DNA of 64,000 nt, taken from contig JAGGNK010013114.1 in the NCBI GenBank assembly GCA_017590115.1, forward strand, positions 1,860,001-1,924,000, in the 5' to 3' direction. Below are positions 1 through 13,459 of this stretch, in pieces. The position numbers and the translations under genes were made by a program. Position 1 is the stretch's first letter, and each line of letters starts with the position of its first letter. Under the pieces are notes generated by a model that did no database searches, had not been told where the DNA came from, and was given only the letters and a program-made list of their open reading frames with translations. This stretch comes from Montifringilla adamsi (Eukaryota; Chordata; Aves; Passeriformes; Passeridae).

Positions 1-2432
1 TGATACTTGAAAGTTTGCCCTCAAATTTAACTTCACCACTACCCAATTCTGAACTGTTCAAAATTTCTTTCTCTGTGAGAAAAGTGCTGAAGTTAAAACA
101 TGTTCTTAATGTCTTCCTAATTTTCTTTCTTAAAGTTTTTTCATTCATAGAACTTTGTCAGCTACCCCGACACCCAAACATCACTTTATGTAGTAGTTGA
201 AAATATGGCTGTCAGTACACTGAAAACATGAAATATGAATTTCACCCCTAGGAAGCTAAAGTTAATATGAATTCATGTAAGTTAGCTGCAAAGTAGTTTT
301 CATGAAAAAAAATTAAATAAAGAGAGAGCAAAAAGAAAAGTAAGTATCTTAGTGACATTTTTCACAGAAACAAACCCATTTTCAAGCTTGACCGAAATGT
401 AGAAGTGTGATAGTGGTTTTGCAATTCATCATGAATATTTCAAACACATCTGATTTCTACACATGCTATGATTACTAATGTGCGAAGTCAATTAAGTATG
501 CATTTAACCCTTCTTTTCTCTGTGAGGGACTTATGAGAAATTGGGCTTTTAATCTAAAACAAATTCACAGACAACGTATATAGTTGCCTTGTCTTGAAAA
601 ACAGGCAAAAATCACTGCTGAAATATTCATTTCTTTTGTTTGTCGAAATGAAAATAATTTTTTTTCCAGTTCCAACTATCATATATTCTTCAGCAGACAC
701 TTGGCATGAAGGTCAGCAATAAATTCTTCCTGCTACTGTGTTTTCTGGCCCCTGAAATCACAAATAATGTTCATTTTCTTTGCATTATTTCATGATTTTA
801 TTTGGTTGAGCTAAAGATTGATTCAATATTATTTCTTGGGGGCAGGGAGTTGAGAGGAAGGGAAATGAAACCATCTATTTCTAAATCTTGCAGCTGAAGA
901 GGCTTACAGATTTGGCCTCGGTTTTCTTTTTTTATTGTAAGTGTTTGAAGAGAGGCAGGGCAGACTCTTGTGCTGCCACATATTTAGGGTGAAGGAGAGC
1001 AGGTAGAGACTTTGGAGAACAGTTTGGGGTTTTTCTTTATTAGCCTCTGCTGAAGCCTCACTTGAACCAACAATAACAGCATCCTAAAAGCGGTTTCCTA
1101 ATGATTCCAAGTGGCTCTGGATCAGGCTTTTGCAGAATAGCTGCCTGCACTCAGTTCCTGTGACGGGCAAGGTGTTCCAAACCCTGCCCTGCTGGCGAGT
1201 GACCGTGTCGCCACCTCACGCAGCCCCGTGACTCAGCCAGCATGAGTATTGCTCACTGATCTGCCAGTGCAAGTGACTTCAAAGTCGTGTTCAAGTCTCT
1301 AATGGGAGTCAGAGGTGACCAAAATGCAGCTCTGACTTGTCTGTCAGTGAGCTCTAGATAACTACATTGTTCCTCTCAGAGAGGGGAGAAAGGGCAGGAT
1401 CCGTGTACGTGGCAGTGTTTCTGCAATCTCCCTTAATTGGTTGTGTCTATCAGTGGGCAAACACAAGGAAGACCTGGCAGGATGTAGGTGGGAAGATTTG
1501 TTTAATTTTCTTTTTCTACTACTTTTGCATGCTTGCACAGAAATTAGAAAAAGTCCTGCTACTGTCAATTGGGTGAAAGCCTGCCTCAGCTTGCTGTGAC
1601 CGTGTGACTCCGCGTTCTTCAGCATGGCTGGTAGGACACACACAGTTTCTGAAGAAGAATCTGGCAGAGCTATTCAAGCAAATCTGTCACAAAGGAACTG
1701 CACTTTCTTTTGATGTAAAATCTCTTATGCTGCCCCTGACTTTTTTTTAGTTAAAGGGGCTCTAAAATCTCACGTCCAGCTGTGGGACAATATTCTTCTG
1801 AGTAAATATTGTTGATGAAAGCTGCAGAGTCTTCCCCAGGGGAGCCACACGTGAGGTACAATACAGGGCTGTACTGGCAGTGAATCTGGAAAGAGGAAAT
1901 TAAAATTTTTTTAAGAGCATTGTGAGGTCCTCAGGATTGTCCATGTGGCATCAAAAGGTATTGTAAGTCTTACTAGTCTGCAAGATTTCACAAACTACCA
2001 AATTGTTCAAAGATCATGGTTCCTGCCTTCTCCTTCTGTCTGTAGTGTTTCTGAGGCTCAGCTGTTTGAAGACATCTCAAATATCTTCTGAGGGTGAGGC
2101 AGTTTCTCTCACACCACAGTGAACAATGAGGAAGTTCTGTAAACTCTAACATCAATTTTGACAGCCTGGCTCTAAATAGACATAGGAAGCCCTCAGGCTT
2201 TTAATCTCAGTATGATTTCTTTGTCACACTATTCATATAAGAGAGCAAGTTGTCTAATTATGTGAATTAATAGGATTTTTAAAATTATGCTTCTCTTGTA
2301 CTGAAAGTTTGCAGTAGTGCCCTTAAATGTTGTATTGTAGGAAACTCTAGTCTTGTGCAGATTCTTATGGTTGGCTGGCTAGCTGGTAGGATTATTCAGA
2401 TATTTGATATTACCCATGGTTAAAAATGTTAC
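1..2432. other. AT-rich unique DNA, no gene seen
   Basis: No recognisable exon, RNA gene or repeat was found. Open frames are under 100 codons and look random, rich in Phe, Leu, Cys and His. A GC-richer patch at about 1140-1330 contains an AP-1/MARE-like TGACTCAGC and several CpGs. It could be a regulatory element, but nothing in the sequence proves this. Confidence 0.6.
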
Positions 2433-2557
2433 TGGACAGCACAATCACTCCCAGGCCCTTCACCAGCTCCCGTGTCCTTCTTGGCCACCTGGCCACACTG
2501 CTGGCTCATGTCCAGCTGTCTGTCCACCAGAGACCAGCACCCCCAGGTCCTTTGGTA
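2433..2557 (-). mobile_element. CR1 LINE fragment, internally deleted
   Basis: The plus strand reads as the reverse complement of CR1 ORF2 3' sequence. It contains the phrases AGGCCCTTCACCAGCTCC, CACACTGCTGGCTCATG and CAGCACCCCCAGGTCCTTT, in the order expected for a minus-strand CR1. Normally these blocks are separated by about 150-200 bases, but here they are nearly adjacent, so the copy has lost internal sequence. No coding capacity remains. The family assignment rests on recalled CR1 consensus wording; subfamily is not determined. Confidence 0.8.
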
Positions 2558-3116
2558 GAAAAGTTACTTGACTTCACTGAAGATTCATAGCAATGGTAGC
2601 AGGGGCAGGCATTATTTTTGAGGTATTTGTAGGCTGTAAATGTATATTGCAAGAAAGCATTAGACAGACATTTGAAATTCCACAATTTCACATGGAAACA
2701 AGTGCCACAAGATAACAGCTGTGAATGCTTATAAATTGCACGTGGAGAATATTGTTCCCCTTACAAGGATAGAGTGCAAATTGGCAAAGTTAAATTTCTA
2801 GATAATGGGAGATATTTTATTACAAAGGAAGTGTACATGAGTTCTGCCTCAGTTACATAGAATAGAGTGGTTTTGTGAGACATTTCAAGTAAAATGAATT
2901 TTAATGTAGGAGTTCTTTTCTTATAATGAAACCTTCCAGCTGCATCATATCCCTGGTGTGAAGCCCTGAAAATTTGTTTCCTAACAAAGCTAAGAAATGC
3001 TTAGCATATCAGTTCCCTTTGAATAATCATATTAATCCTAAAAATTGTTGTTTTGTGTGCTGTTTCCACCCTACCAAAAGTTATAGCCATCCTTCTGCAC
3101 CTTCCCAGCTGTGGAG

Positions 3117-3150
3117 TTTTTTTTTTTTTATTATTATTATTATATTTTTT
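3117..3150 (+). repeat. T-run followed by ATT microsatellite
   Basis: Thirteen T are followed by about five ATT units and a further T-run. This is ordinary simple sequence. Confidence 0.9.
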
Positions 3151-3441
3151 GATTTTGTTTCAGTGATTTGTTTCAGTCCTGGATAACAAATAGGTTTCTG
3201 AGCTTCTCTCCAGGATGTTTTAAAATGCCAATTGATGTACTTATTGTCCTCAATCAGCACAAGACCTCACACCTTTCTTTTGAGAAGAAATTTTTTCTCT
3301 TAGACTGTCTGTACTTTCTAGCTAATTGTTATTCCCTTCTTGTTTTCTTAGCTCTTACAATCTTGCAATTTATTCATAAGTAATTTTTTATAATAGATTG
3401 TACCCTTGTTACTTTCCTTCCATCCGTAATACTAGATTCTG

Positions 3442-3490
3442 TTCCTCTTTCTCTCCCCCCTTCTCCCTCCTTCTCTCCTCTTTCTTTTTC
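3442..3490 (+). repeat. 49-base pure pyrimidine tract
   Basis: Every base from 3442 to 3490 is C or T, as mixed short CT, CCTT and C6 runs. Such homopyrimidine tracts can form triplex (H-DNA) structures. It is too imperfect to be a clean microsatellite. Confidence 0.9.
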
Positions 3491-3908
3491 ATTTGGTGAT
3501 TGACATGCTGCATGTCAATATTGCTGGTTAAATTAAACCATACCAAATGCAAACCTGTAGTAACACAATGGTAGTAATTTTTGTGCCAACTGTATTCATT
3601 TTAAGCATTTCTGAATTCTTTGGTGTTTATCTTCTTAAACTCCTCATTAGCATAGAAATGAGCATCTCTCATTTCCTGCTATCCCCCATCAGATATCAAG
3701 GTGTCTCAATTTTGTGAGAAAGACATGAAGTTTTAGGATAGATTACATGGTTTGACAAGAGCATGCTGTGAACCTGTGGTTTAGATAAGGACTGTATTTT
3801 GATCTCTAGAATCACAGTTTTTGTTTAGTTTTTGTTTACATAACTCCTACTCAACCCGAATGACATAAGTGGACACTATACTATGAGGAAGCGATTCAGT
3901 GGGGATAT

Positions 3909-4440
3909 GATCACAGATTCACAGAATCAGCCAGGTTGGAAAACATCTCTGAGGTCATTGAGTCCAACCTGGGACCATACACCTCCCTGCTAACCAGACC
4001 ATGGCACTGAGGGCCACATCCAATCTTTTTTCAAACACCTCCAGGGATGGTGACTCCACCACCTCCCTGGGCAGACCCTTCCAATGCCCAATCAACCTTC
4101 CAGTGAAAAATTCTTCCTAACATGCAACCTAAACCTTCCCTGGCACAGCTTAAGACTGTGTCCTCTTGTCCTGTCACTGTTTTCCCTGGGAGAAGAGACT
4201 GACCCCCACGTGACTACAATCACCTTTCAGAAAGTTGTAGAGAGTGATAAGGTCTCCCCCGAGCCCCATTTTCTCCAGGCTAAACAGCCCCAGCTCCCTC
4301 AGCTGCTCCTTATTGGTCTTGTGTTCCAAATCCTTCATCAGCTCCATTGCCCTTCCTTCTCTGGACATGCTCCAGCACCTCAGTGTCCTTCCTAAATTGG
4401 GGGCCCAGCACTGAGCACAGCACTCAAAGTAAATGAAGTG
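3909..4440 (-). mobile_element. CR1 LINE 3' end, about 0.5 kb (CR1-Y-like)
   Basis: This is a 5'-truncated CR1 on the minus strand. The left edge is the CR1 3' terminus (TCACAGATTCACAGAATCA), followed by CCAGGTTGGAA, GAGTCCAACCTGG, CACCTCCAGGGATGGTGAC and CTCCACCACCTCCCTGGGCA. Further right come TTCTTCCTAACAT, AGACTGTGTCCTCTTGTCCT and TTCTCCAGGCTAAACAGCCC. Together these are the 3' UTR and C-terminal ORF2 region of avian CR1. Similarity fades after GCCCAGCACTGAGCACAGC near 4425. It is inactive: 5'-truncated with no intact reverse transcriptase. The wording matches the CR1-Y type best, from memory. Confidence 0.95.
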
Positions 4441-7400
4441 TTGCAGAGACACATCCTTCGGGAGATGATGCATAATGAGATATAAAAATCTACCCACTCT
4501 CCTGGACTAGGTACTATAAATATACAGTTCAGGTGCATATTGGTGTATTCACATGTTTTTCTTGTTTATCAGTGATCTATAATGTCTAAAAGGCAACCAT
4601 GCCAATGCAGAATCTCATTAACCCCTGGCATATGAGCATATAATTACGCAAATGTAAAAAAAAAAAGTAAAAATATTTATATTTTTGATGCTGCATTTTT
4701 TCTTTATCAAATGAGCTATGATACTCTAGCTTTTACTTAACAATTTTGCAAAAATTATTTGGTTTCATGTTGCTATTAATTGGCTCATCATTTGACTTCC
4801 TTGTTCTGAAGCTGTGGATGCCTGTTATTGTAAGGTAGCAATATTAAAAGAAAAAAGTCTTAAGTAAGAGTCAGAAAAAGACTTTATCTCCAGTTCATGT
4901 CTAGAATCTAATGTGGATCGTGTTTCATATGTGAAAAGGTGGATTTCACAATCAGTGACGGGAATGTGGAAATCTAAGACATGAGAGCACATGAGTGAAA
5001 CTGCTGATGGGATTCACATTAGTTTTGGAGTGAAGCTGACAGCCTGGGGAAAATTTAAATCTGTCATCAGTGGCATAAACTCTTCAAGTAAAGGGAGCTA
5101 TTCTAAAGCCAGTTAAATCCACAGAACAAATCAGTCTTCTGGTCGTGTGGCTTCAGAGTAGGAACTGTAAAGAATTTAGAAGAGACTTCTGCATAATTTA
5201 AGTTGCTGAACAGTGCTAGGATTGATGACCATCTCCGCAGCAGGAAGCTCCAAAGAGCAGCTTCGGCTCAAGTAGCATAAAATTCTTCTGGCCACCTGCA
5301 CCAGTGCTGGCTGCAACAATGGTGCTAGGACAACCACATTAACTCCTGGGACAGCATGATGCAAGGGAGTGTTTCTGCTCTCCATGAGCAGGCTGCTCCT
5401 CCTGTGGCAATGACAGACAACAGCTCTGCCCAATGGAGCTGACTTGGGGGTGAAGGTGTAGAAACAGAAGTTCCTTGAATTTGAGTAGACATCTGAATTG
5501 GAACTATTTGTCATTTTGTGATAATAAGATGTCTAAGGTGAATGCCTGTACTCATTCAAGTCAGTCGCAATATTTGGCTGGTTTAGGATTTTTTACATTT
5601 CTTTTTATTTGTCTTACCAAACCAAAGACTTTTTTTTTTTTTTTTTTTTTTTGTGGGTTTTTTGTTTGTGGGGCAGGAGAGGGTGGTTGGTTGGTTTTTC
5701 TTTTTCTTAGGGGGCAGGTGACTGTATTTGTTTTCATCAAGAAACTTAACAAAAGAATGAACTGGACCCTAAGTCTTTACTCTTTTCTGAGGTTCCACTA
5801 AGACCTCTGATAGCATTGCTTTTTAGTTGTTCTGACAGTACCAATATTAAACTCGCAAGTTTTTCGTGTTTTTAACTGTCAAAAAAACTTGGTTTTGATC
5901 CTCTACTTTCATTTTCTTGTTGTTGAACTTTTTGAAAATACAATGTAGTAGAGTCTGCATGAGAACTGAAATTGCTTACTGAGAATTTTACAGTAAATTG
6001 ATATCTAGAAATACTGTATTGCTGGGAAATGGTCTATTTATCTTGGGATCAGAGCAGATATGATAAAGATATGAAACATGATCATCAGAATTCTATACCT
6101 TGGGCCGATTTCAATTCAAGGCTAAGTACAAACAAATCCCACCAACTTTTCAGAGGCTGGCATTGCTTTACACCAGATGTGTTTTTTATCCAGATATACT
6201 TTCTGATAAGATAGCTTACCTTTTCTATAAAATGTTTCAGAAAAGCTATATTGTACTGTGACAAAAATCACAAAAAGTGAAGCTTTATGGATTCTATCCG
6301 TACAAACACAGACTTTATTATGGCATATATTCTTTGACAAGGAAAATATTTACCTATAATGCACATCTTGCTAACTTAGAATTGCGTTAGCATACCTATA
6401 ATCAAAGTTTTACTTGAAATCTGCCTCCCAGAAGATAATTCCAAGAAATAGTTGTGATTGAAGGGGTTGTGTGTATCATTTAGTTATTTTATTTATTCTA
6501 AGAATATAATACTTCTATTTTCTCTGTTTTCCAAGGTATCCAAGTGTTTTCACCTGATGATAATTTTTAGGATCAGATTCTGGATACTCTGCTGTTTTCT
6601 CAGTCAGAATATCATGTACTTTCACAGTCTGTTGCTTATTAGTGGACAGGAGGAATCATATTCCTGAAAACAGAAATATCAGGCTCCAGTCCTAAAAAAA
6701 CCTCTGAAGAGTAGCTATGTTTACTTATTCATGCTAATATAAATGTACGGATGGGTATGTTTGAATCTGTCTGTGGCATGGTACCTCTGTATAGCATCAC
6801 TGCACTATCTCAATTCCAAACCTGCAAGTAGATATCAGGGTGGAAGGGTTTATGATACATACAGCCTAGAGCCCTGGTTCTGAAGAGACCCACAAATCCC
6901 TTGATCACACACCCTTGTCTCCTGCCTTCCCAAACATATTTACCTAATACTTTTGTTCACATGCACTGTGGCTTGCCAAATTCTTCTTTCCCTTTCTCTC
7001 ACACCCTTAAAAAATACTCTGCTGCAGGACGGGTCTGGGATGGAGATCACATCCTTGCAGCTTAAGGTGAGCAGAGGGACTGCAAGAAAAGCAAGATCAC
7101 CTTGGACCTGAGAGGTAATAAACCTGAGGGAGCCTGGCTGGCACCTTGGTGCCTGGAGTCAAGAGGGTTTCTGCTGATGATCCATGCCACTGCCTGTGTT
7201 TTGTGGGGAGTTTCCTAAAGGGAATCTGGCTGTGACACACTAGGATTTAGGTGGAAGAAAATCTGCAGAAATCCAGATTAATGGTGTTCACTTTTAGGTT
7301 CCTGTTTCAGACTGTTGGGGGTAGAGCTGCCAAACTGTCAAACCATGGCTCAAAGTTCTGGTTTCTGCTTACTGCAATTTTATTCTGTTGGAATTCTGTA

Positions 7401-8924
7401 GTCTTTATAGCAGCAGCTCCTGATTTATAACAGCACAGGGATTACCAGAAATAAGACTTGATGTTCTCTGATGGAAAAGCCTTATTGAGTTTAATAGCAT
7501 ATAATAAGATTTCCTAGGGTTTCTTTTTCTTTTTTTCTTTCTCTTTCTTCCATTTATTGTACTAATTGAATCCCATCTGAAATTATGGTTAGAGAAAATC
7601 GCTATGATTTCTGTAGGGGTGACTAGTCTCTATCAAATTGTCACAGACTTAGCAAAAGAGTCCTTTTTTGTTCTGTGTCCCTTGAAAATTCTGCAAGATT
7701 TTATTTTAAAAGTTGATCAAATTTATTTCCGATTAGTTTTTGCCATTGCAGGTTGTTCAACATATGTATTTTTAGCTACAACACTGAGGCATTATAAAGC
7801 TTTCCGAGTCTGAATTTTGTTCCAATATAAAGTGCCATAAATTCATACTTTTCTGTGTCTCTCTCTTATTTACATCAGAGTAAATGAGATGTGATTCAGT
7901 CTTGCACTGTGTCTAGAGAAATTGTTTTCCTCTATCTTAGACATTTTGTTAAATTGAGTGCTAATAGGGTACCAGGCTTGCAAAGCAAACAAGAAATTAG
8001 TATTTTCTGGTCTGAGCAAATGAATTTCCCTAAATTTGCTGCCAAAATAAATCCCCAAAACAAATGATTTATGAACTCACTGAAGCAAAATGGGTTATTC
8101 AAATAATTACTTAGTAATGGAGGAAATTTGAGCAATGATACTTCCAATAATGAAGCTGCCCAGAGAACCTGATGCTTAGGGAGATTATGAGGGATTAAGA
8201 CAGATTCTTTCTCATTCTTTCAGCTCTGCCACCATCCTACTGAGAATGCAAAGAGTAGCATGTACCTTAAATGATGAAAAAGAGGGCAGTTCTTCTCAGG
8301 AAACATAGCAAAGTTAGGGTTGCAATTTAGTACAGTTTAAGCAAACGCAGGTTACACTTCTAAAGGTACAGGCTTAATTTACTGATGTAAATTAGATCTG
8401 AGAAAGTCTGAAAATATTAGCTGGAGGAGGCTGAGGATTATGTTTTTTTCTGGTTTACTTTTTTCCCCTCAATTAAATTTGAGGGTTCTAGAAGTTCACA
8501 GGCCTAAAAGGAGTTTAAACATGACCAAAAGCAGATCTTCAAAGCAATTAAGGCACTTAAACTTGGTACATTATTCCTTCTCCACAGGTAGCCTACTTTA
8601 GATAAAAGAAAACAATGCCCAAATATTTTAATGTTGGTAATTCCCAGGTGTATTTTCTATCCACACTCCAGTGACTAATTCATACAATTCTTCATGGCTT
8701 ATTCCCCCTCCTCTGAATTTCAAATTTCAGGTGAGCAAAAAAGAAAAAGGATCGCTTTTGTTGTCATTCCTTACAGTGAAGCTGCATAGGTGGAGGAGCA
8801 GTTGCATGTAATATTGCAAGAGTAACAGTAAATCAAACTGACCTGGAATCGTTTCAGTAGTGAAATATTCCTGCATGGTGGTAATAGAGAACTCTGAGTT
8901 GCAGCTCATAATTGTGATAAGTTT
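4441..8924. other. AT-rich unique DNA, no gene seen
   Basis: No recognisable exon, RNA or interspersed repeat apart from the T/G tract listed separately. Open frames are short and stop-rich. A short GC-richer patch lies at about 7020-7200 and has no interpretable content. Confidence 0.6.
5630..5712 (+). repeat. Poly-T plus T/G-rich low-complexity tract
   Basis: A run of 23 T (5630-5652) leads into short blocks of T and G, including GTGGG and a TTGG repeat. This grammar recurs at several other places in the window. Confidence 0.9.
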
Positions 8925-9048
8925 TATATATACATATATATTTATATACATATATGTGTGTAATATATTAAAAACCCCACAAAATCCCCAAAACAAACAA
9001 AAGACCCTGAACAAATAAAACAAACAAACAAACAAACAAACAAGCCAA
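8925..9048. repeat. TA/TG-rich stretch followed by AAAC microsatellite
   Basis: About 8925-8965 is alternating TA/CA-type sequence, followed by A/C-rich DNA ending in several perfect CAAA units at about 9018-9043. On the minus strand this reads as a T/G-rich tract like those elsewhere in the window. The open frames across it are artefacts of the simple sequence. Confidence 0.9.
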
Positions 9049-12000
9049 CAACCCCTCTCTCCTCCTCAAAACATAAAGGAAAAGTTGTGGTACTGGGGAG
9101 AGAAAGAAAGCTCTGTAAACTTCCTTTCTTCATCTGTTTACTAAATAATTAACTAAACTGCCATTAAAAGAATATAAAAATCTCTACTCAAACTTGCCAG
9201 GGATATAAAATTTTTCTCAAAATGCTGAAATGCCCAGTTAGGTAAACGTAATTGTTTATAATAGAAGGCAATATCTAGGTCTTGAAATAAACTTGTTTTG
9301 TGCCTGTTCTAACCAGAAGCAGTAACATCACAAGGTTTCCCATCACTTCTCATTAAATCGTGCTTTAAGTGGATGTAATGGCCTCTGATGGGTGGATCTG
9401 AGACAACTGAAGTGTTGAGGATATACTGTCCAGTCAATTACTATTTTTGACCATGGGCTGCCTCACAAGGGGATTCGTGGAGAGGCAGAAGTTGCCCCAG
9501 CAGTCACCAGAAGAGACATTCTGTTGCTGCACTGGGAGTGCCAGGGAGTTGTCGGTGAGGCAGTAGTGTGTAGGAAGTGCTGGTAGGGATGGGTGTTTCT
9601 CTCTGGATGTAGCAGCAGCAGTGACTGTAGTTACTGCTGTGTATTTAGCATTGGGGCCAATTTGAGACATTCACTGACAGAGCAGCCCTGACACCTTTCC
9701 CTTCCCTTTCTGTCCTTTCTGTGTCACCTCGCTCAGTGCACACACTGGTCTGAATCAGCTGTACAGTGCAACACTATTCACATGTGCTGCAACTTCCCAG
9801 CTGTTCTGCAAATGTGGGAACAGCAGCTCTTATGCATAAAACCCTGTGATTCATTTATTGCAAGGCATGCAGTGAGGAATCAAAAGCAGGGGAGTGCAGA
9901 AGAGATGGGACAGTAAAATAGCCAGAGGATACTGAAAGCTCTGTAAACAAATATGTTCTCACCTTGTCTCTGTCATAGATCTCTACTGCTACCTGAGTCA
10001 CTTAAACCCAAACTTAGCACACATCGAGTGCCCATGCTGCAGATGGGTCAGGATTCTGTCACAACTTACACAACACCCTGGAGTGTGTTTGGGAAGCATT
10101 CAAAAAAATTAGGCCATAAACATCTCACATGACTTGTCAAAACCTAGCAAGTGTCACCTACAGGTTGGCATCTCATGGAAACCATAATTTTAGAAGCACT
10201 TTGTGAAATAATAGTTTTATTTCTATTTTTTATTTTATATCTGGTTGTACTGGGCTTGCCAGTTCTTCCTGAGTGTGACTGGAAGTGGATTCCTTTATGG
10301 AGGAGGGAGTAGTGTCTGGTGTTGTCATGAGAGATGAAGGAAGGCCTGTCCATTTGAATGTTTGCTCTCTGTCAGGATGTGGCCCACAGGATTAGGTAGC
10401 AGCAAATCAGAGCGTGCAGAAATCTCTCCCTGCCCTTAGCAGTGGGACCCTGGTCCTTTTTCCTGAGGGGAAAAGGAATTGAAACATTCAAGAGCTCTGT
10501 AATCTTTAGTCACGCCTCCCCTCACAGTGGGTAGCAACAGAAATAGACCATCGGGTCCTTTCCTTCTTGGCAGAATCTGGCTAGGTGGGACATGATGCAC
10601 TCCCATGACTTCTGAAGGCTGAGAGCAGGCTTATGAATTCCAGGAAGAGCTGGAGAAGTGTTGAGGCCACTGGTGGAAAGGTGTTGCTGGGAAGATAATG
10701 GGGATAAGGTTATTGAATAGTTGCTGATTAATGGAGCACATTGAAACCTGTGCATTGCATCAGGCAGGATCCTGTGGGGGAAAAATGTCGTCTGATTGTG
10801 TTTACTAAAGATTTCATCATAATGCAACATGTATAAAAGAGCTGGAGGAAGTACAGGAGCTTTAAAATGGTGTTTCTTAACTGTGAATACCCAATCATTG
10901 TGGTCTTAATGGTCTTTTTAAAAGAGTATTTTTCTCTAGGCTTTGTAGGGATGCTAAATAGGCAGCTATTTGTAAATAGCTAGTTAAGAAGCATTTTTTT
11001 CTTCTTTTTAGCCCTAAAAGGATGGGGGTTTTTTTCCTAAGTGTGGCTATTTCCCCTAAGATCTATTTCTCTCTGGAGAAGAACTGCTAGCTCAGGGCAG
11101 TAGTTCCTTTGATTTTAGCACTCTTAAGTTATTCTCCTAAGACCAGCATTGCAGACTCCTCACATACTTGTTACTCCAAATGTTCTCTTCCCGAATGTGC
11201 TTTTGTACATCTCCTCTCTGCATCTTAGGCAACTTTAACATTTTTTTGCACACTGGTTAACAAGCTGATGGCAGAAAAGAAAAGGGCATGAAAAAAGAAA
11301 GTGCTTCAGGGTTATCAAAAAAAGAAAAACCAAATTAAAATAGCTCACTACAGGTTTTAGCCAGTGACACATCTTGTATTTTACATAAGTACTATCTTGA
11401 TTGATTTTTTGTGGACATATAAATGGAAAGACCTAAGTAAAAGACATCTGACATATATGGAGTGCCATTTATTTGTTTTCTCAATGGCAACAATGCGCAA
11501 AAATGCTAGAATTGTGCTAATCTGGAACTCTTTAGAAAATGCCATCAAATACAATAACAAAATAAACGGGAAGAATATATTTGGGAAGAGTTATTCATAA
11601 CTAGAGTTTCCCAAACAGCAGTTTCCCAAATGTTTAGGCAAGATTAGACATGTAGTAAACAACCACTATGTCCTACCATGTATTATGTTCATGGTCATAT
11701 ATTATTGTTTAAGCTATCATAAATCTATAAATATATACAAATTAGTTTTGCATCATACAAAACTCATATTGTATGACTTTGAAGTTGGCAAGTCTTACAA
11801 AGATAGATTTCCTTTCTTTTTGTTTGTAATTCATAAAACTATATTCTTCATAGACACATATTTTATTGGAACCACAGGAACATTTTACATGTGTTAAAAT
11901 ATATTAGGACAGCTAGCTTTCATTTGAAGCTCTTAACCTGAAGTGGGAAAAAAAGAAGAGAAATGCTTATTGAATATGTTTTTCACATAAATGCATAGGA

Positions 12001-13454
12001 AGTGAGACACAATTTTTAGATATCTCCATAGAAAACTTTCTTCCAAGTGCCATTGCCACATTCCAAGCATCAAGCAAATGCCAAAAGTAGCACTTGGGTC
12101 TAGTGTTCAGAGGAAGAGAATACTTACTAAAAATCTACATAATTACACAGCCTGAAAATAATGAACCCCTTGAGCTGATCAAGTGTTAAAATACTTATTT
12201 AATGGAAGCATTGTTTTAAGTGTTAGCAATAAACCGGGAAGAAAAACTGTCCTCCTTATTTCAGTGTCTGAACTCTTACAAAAAGCTTTGCTTCTCTGTA
12301 AGTAACAAAAATAATTCTGTCACTTTGGGCTCATTCAATAATCTAGCCCAGTGATCTAGAAATTAAATGCCATATACAACAGTTCATTCTGTCTCCTTAG
12401 TCTTTACAGCGTGTCTAGGAGTTAACATGCTGTGCTTAAGATTTGCTCTGTCATCATGTAAATTCTATAAATCCTAGCAGTTCTCACTTCCCTTGCTTGT
12501 TAAATAAGTCAGTGCTACCAAGTTCCGAGTATAAGCTGTTGAGTATGTTCTTGGGGAATTTAATTATCGTATCAATGAAGAGGAAAAAGTGCATATTAAA
12601 TTATTGGATTTTCCCCTGTGTATGCCACAAAAACATATGGACAGCACCATCTGTTTACTTATGACTACAGATTTGAGTGTTTATTGGTTTTAATCTGGAG
12701 ATCAGTGTCATTTGAACCCAGATCTAGCATCAGATCTTACATCCAAAATCCTGGCTTCAGCCTATGTGTACATTATGTTTACAGCTCTAGCTTGTCCTGC
12801 AACACTAAAGGCCAGGAATGTGTCTGTTCCCTTCTGCAGGCTTGCATCTGTAGCAAATGGAGCTGTATGGAAAAATAATTCAGTGATTCAAAGCTATATA
12901 GTTTGGAGATCTAATTTCTTAGCTTTTATTTTTTGTGTGCGTGTGTGTGTGTCTGTAGGGGAATCCTCAGCTAGCTCTTCCATTTTTCCCTCTGCAAAAC
13001 AATAATAATAGTAATATCTATTAGGACATTTTGCCAGAATTAATTATGCAAATAATAAGGAGTTAAAGCTGTGTTTAGCTTGTAGACAGAAGCAAAAACT
13101 GTTCACTGTCTTTAAGGCCTTGGTCTTAGTTTCATGAAGTTCCTTTAAGACTGTACAGGGTTCCTCCATCACTATTGTTATTGAAACTATGGAAGGCAAA
13201 GCTTTCTCTTTATAAGCACTAGAATCAAGAATATTCCTGCTGTTTCTCTCAGGAAATATGCACGTGGGTGCTCCAGATTCCTTAACTTCAGGTGGTCCTG
13301 GGCTGTAATTTGCACATACAGCAGTAAGTGCATTAGTTCTGGAACTTGTGCACGTACATGACTGTACTTTTCTTGTTGTCTGGAGTATCTCTCATTAATA
13401 GTATTGGTCTTTCCTAGGAAGCTTGTGATTCAGACAGAAAAACATTCTTTTCAG
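9049..13454. other. AT-rich unique DNA, no gene seen
   Basis: No gene or interspersed repeat is recognised. GC is modestly higher at 9430-9850 and 10360-10760, without interpretable reading frames. A TAATTATGCAAATAATAAG block near 13041-13060 is listed separately. Confidence 0.6.
13046..13053 (+). promoter_or_regulatory. Octamer (POU) motif in homeodomain-like context
   Basis: ATGCAAAT is an exact octamer, the binding site of Oct/POU factors. It sits directly beside TAATTA, a homeodomain core, within about 15 bases. Combined POU and homeodomain sites are typical of developmental enhancers, but in AT-rich DNA an 8-mer like this also occurs by chance. Confidence 0.25.
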
Positions 13455-13459
13455 ACACC

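Larger units (their letters stand above)
2558..3908. other. AT-rich unique DNA with two simple-sequence tracts
   Basis: No gene is recognised. The stretch holds a T13 plus TTA microsatellite at about 3117-3150 and a pure pyrimidine tract at 3442-3490, listed separately. The rest is unremarkable AT-rich sequence. Confidence 0.6.

Noticed and set aside
4084..4497. Frames of about 105 codons on both strands
   Set aside because: They fall within a 5'-truncated CR1 3' end and do not encode an intact CR1 domain.
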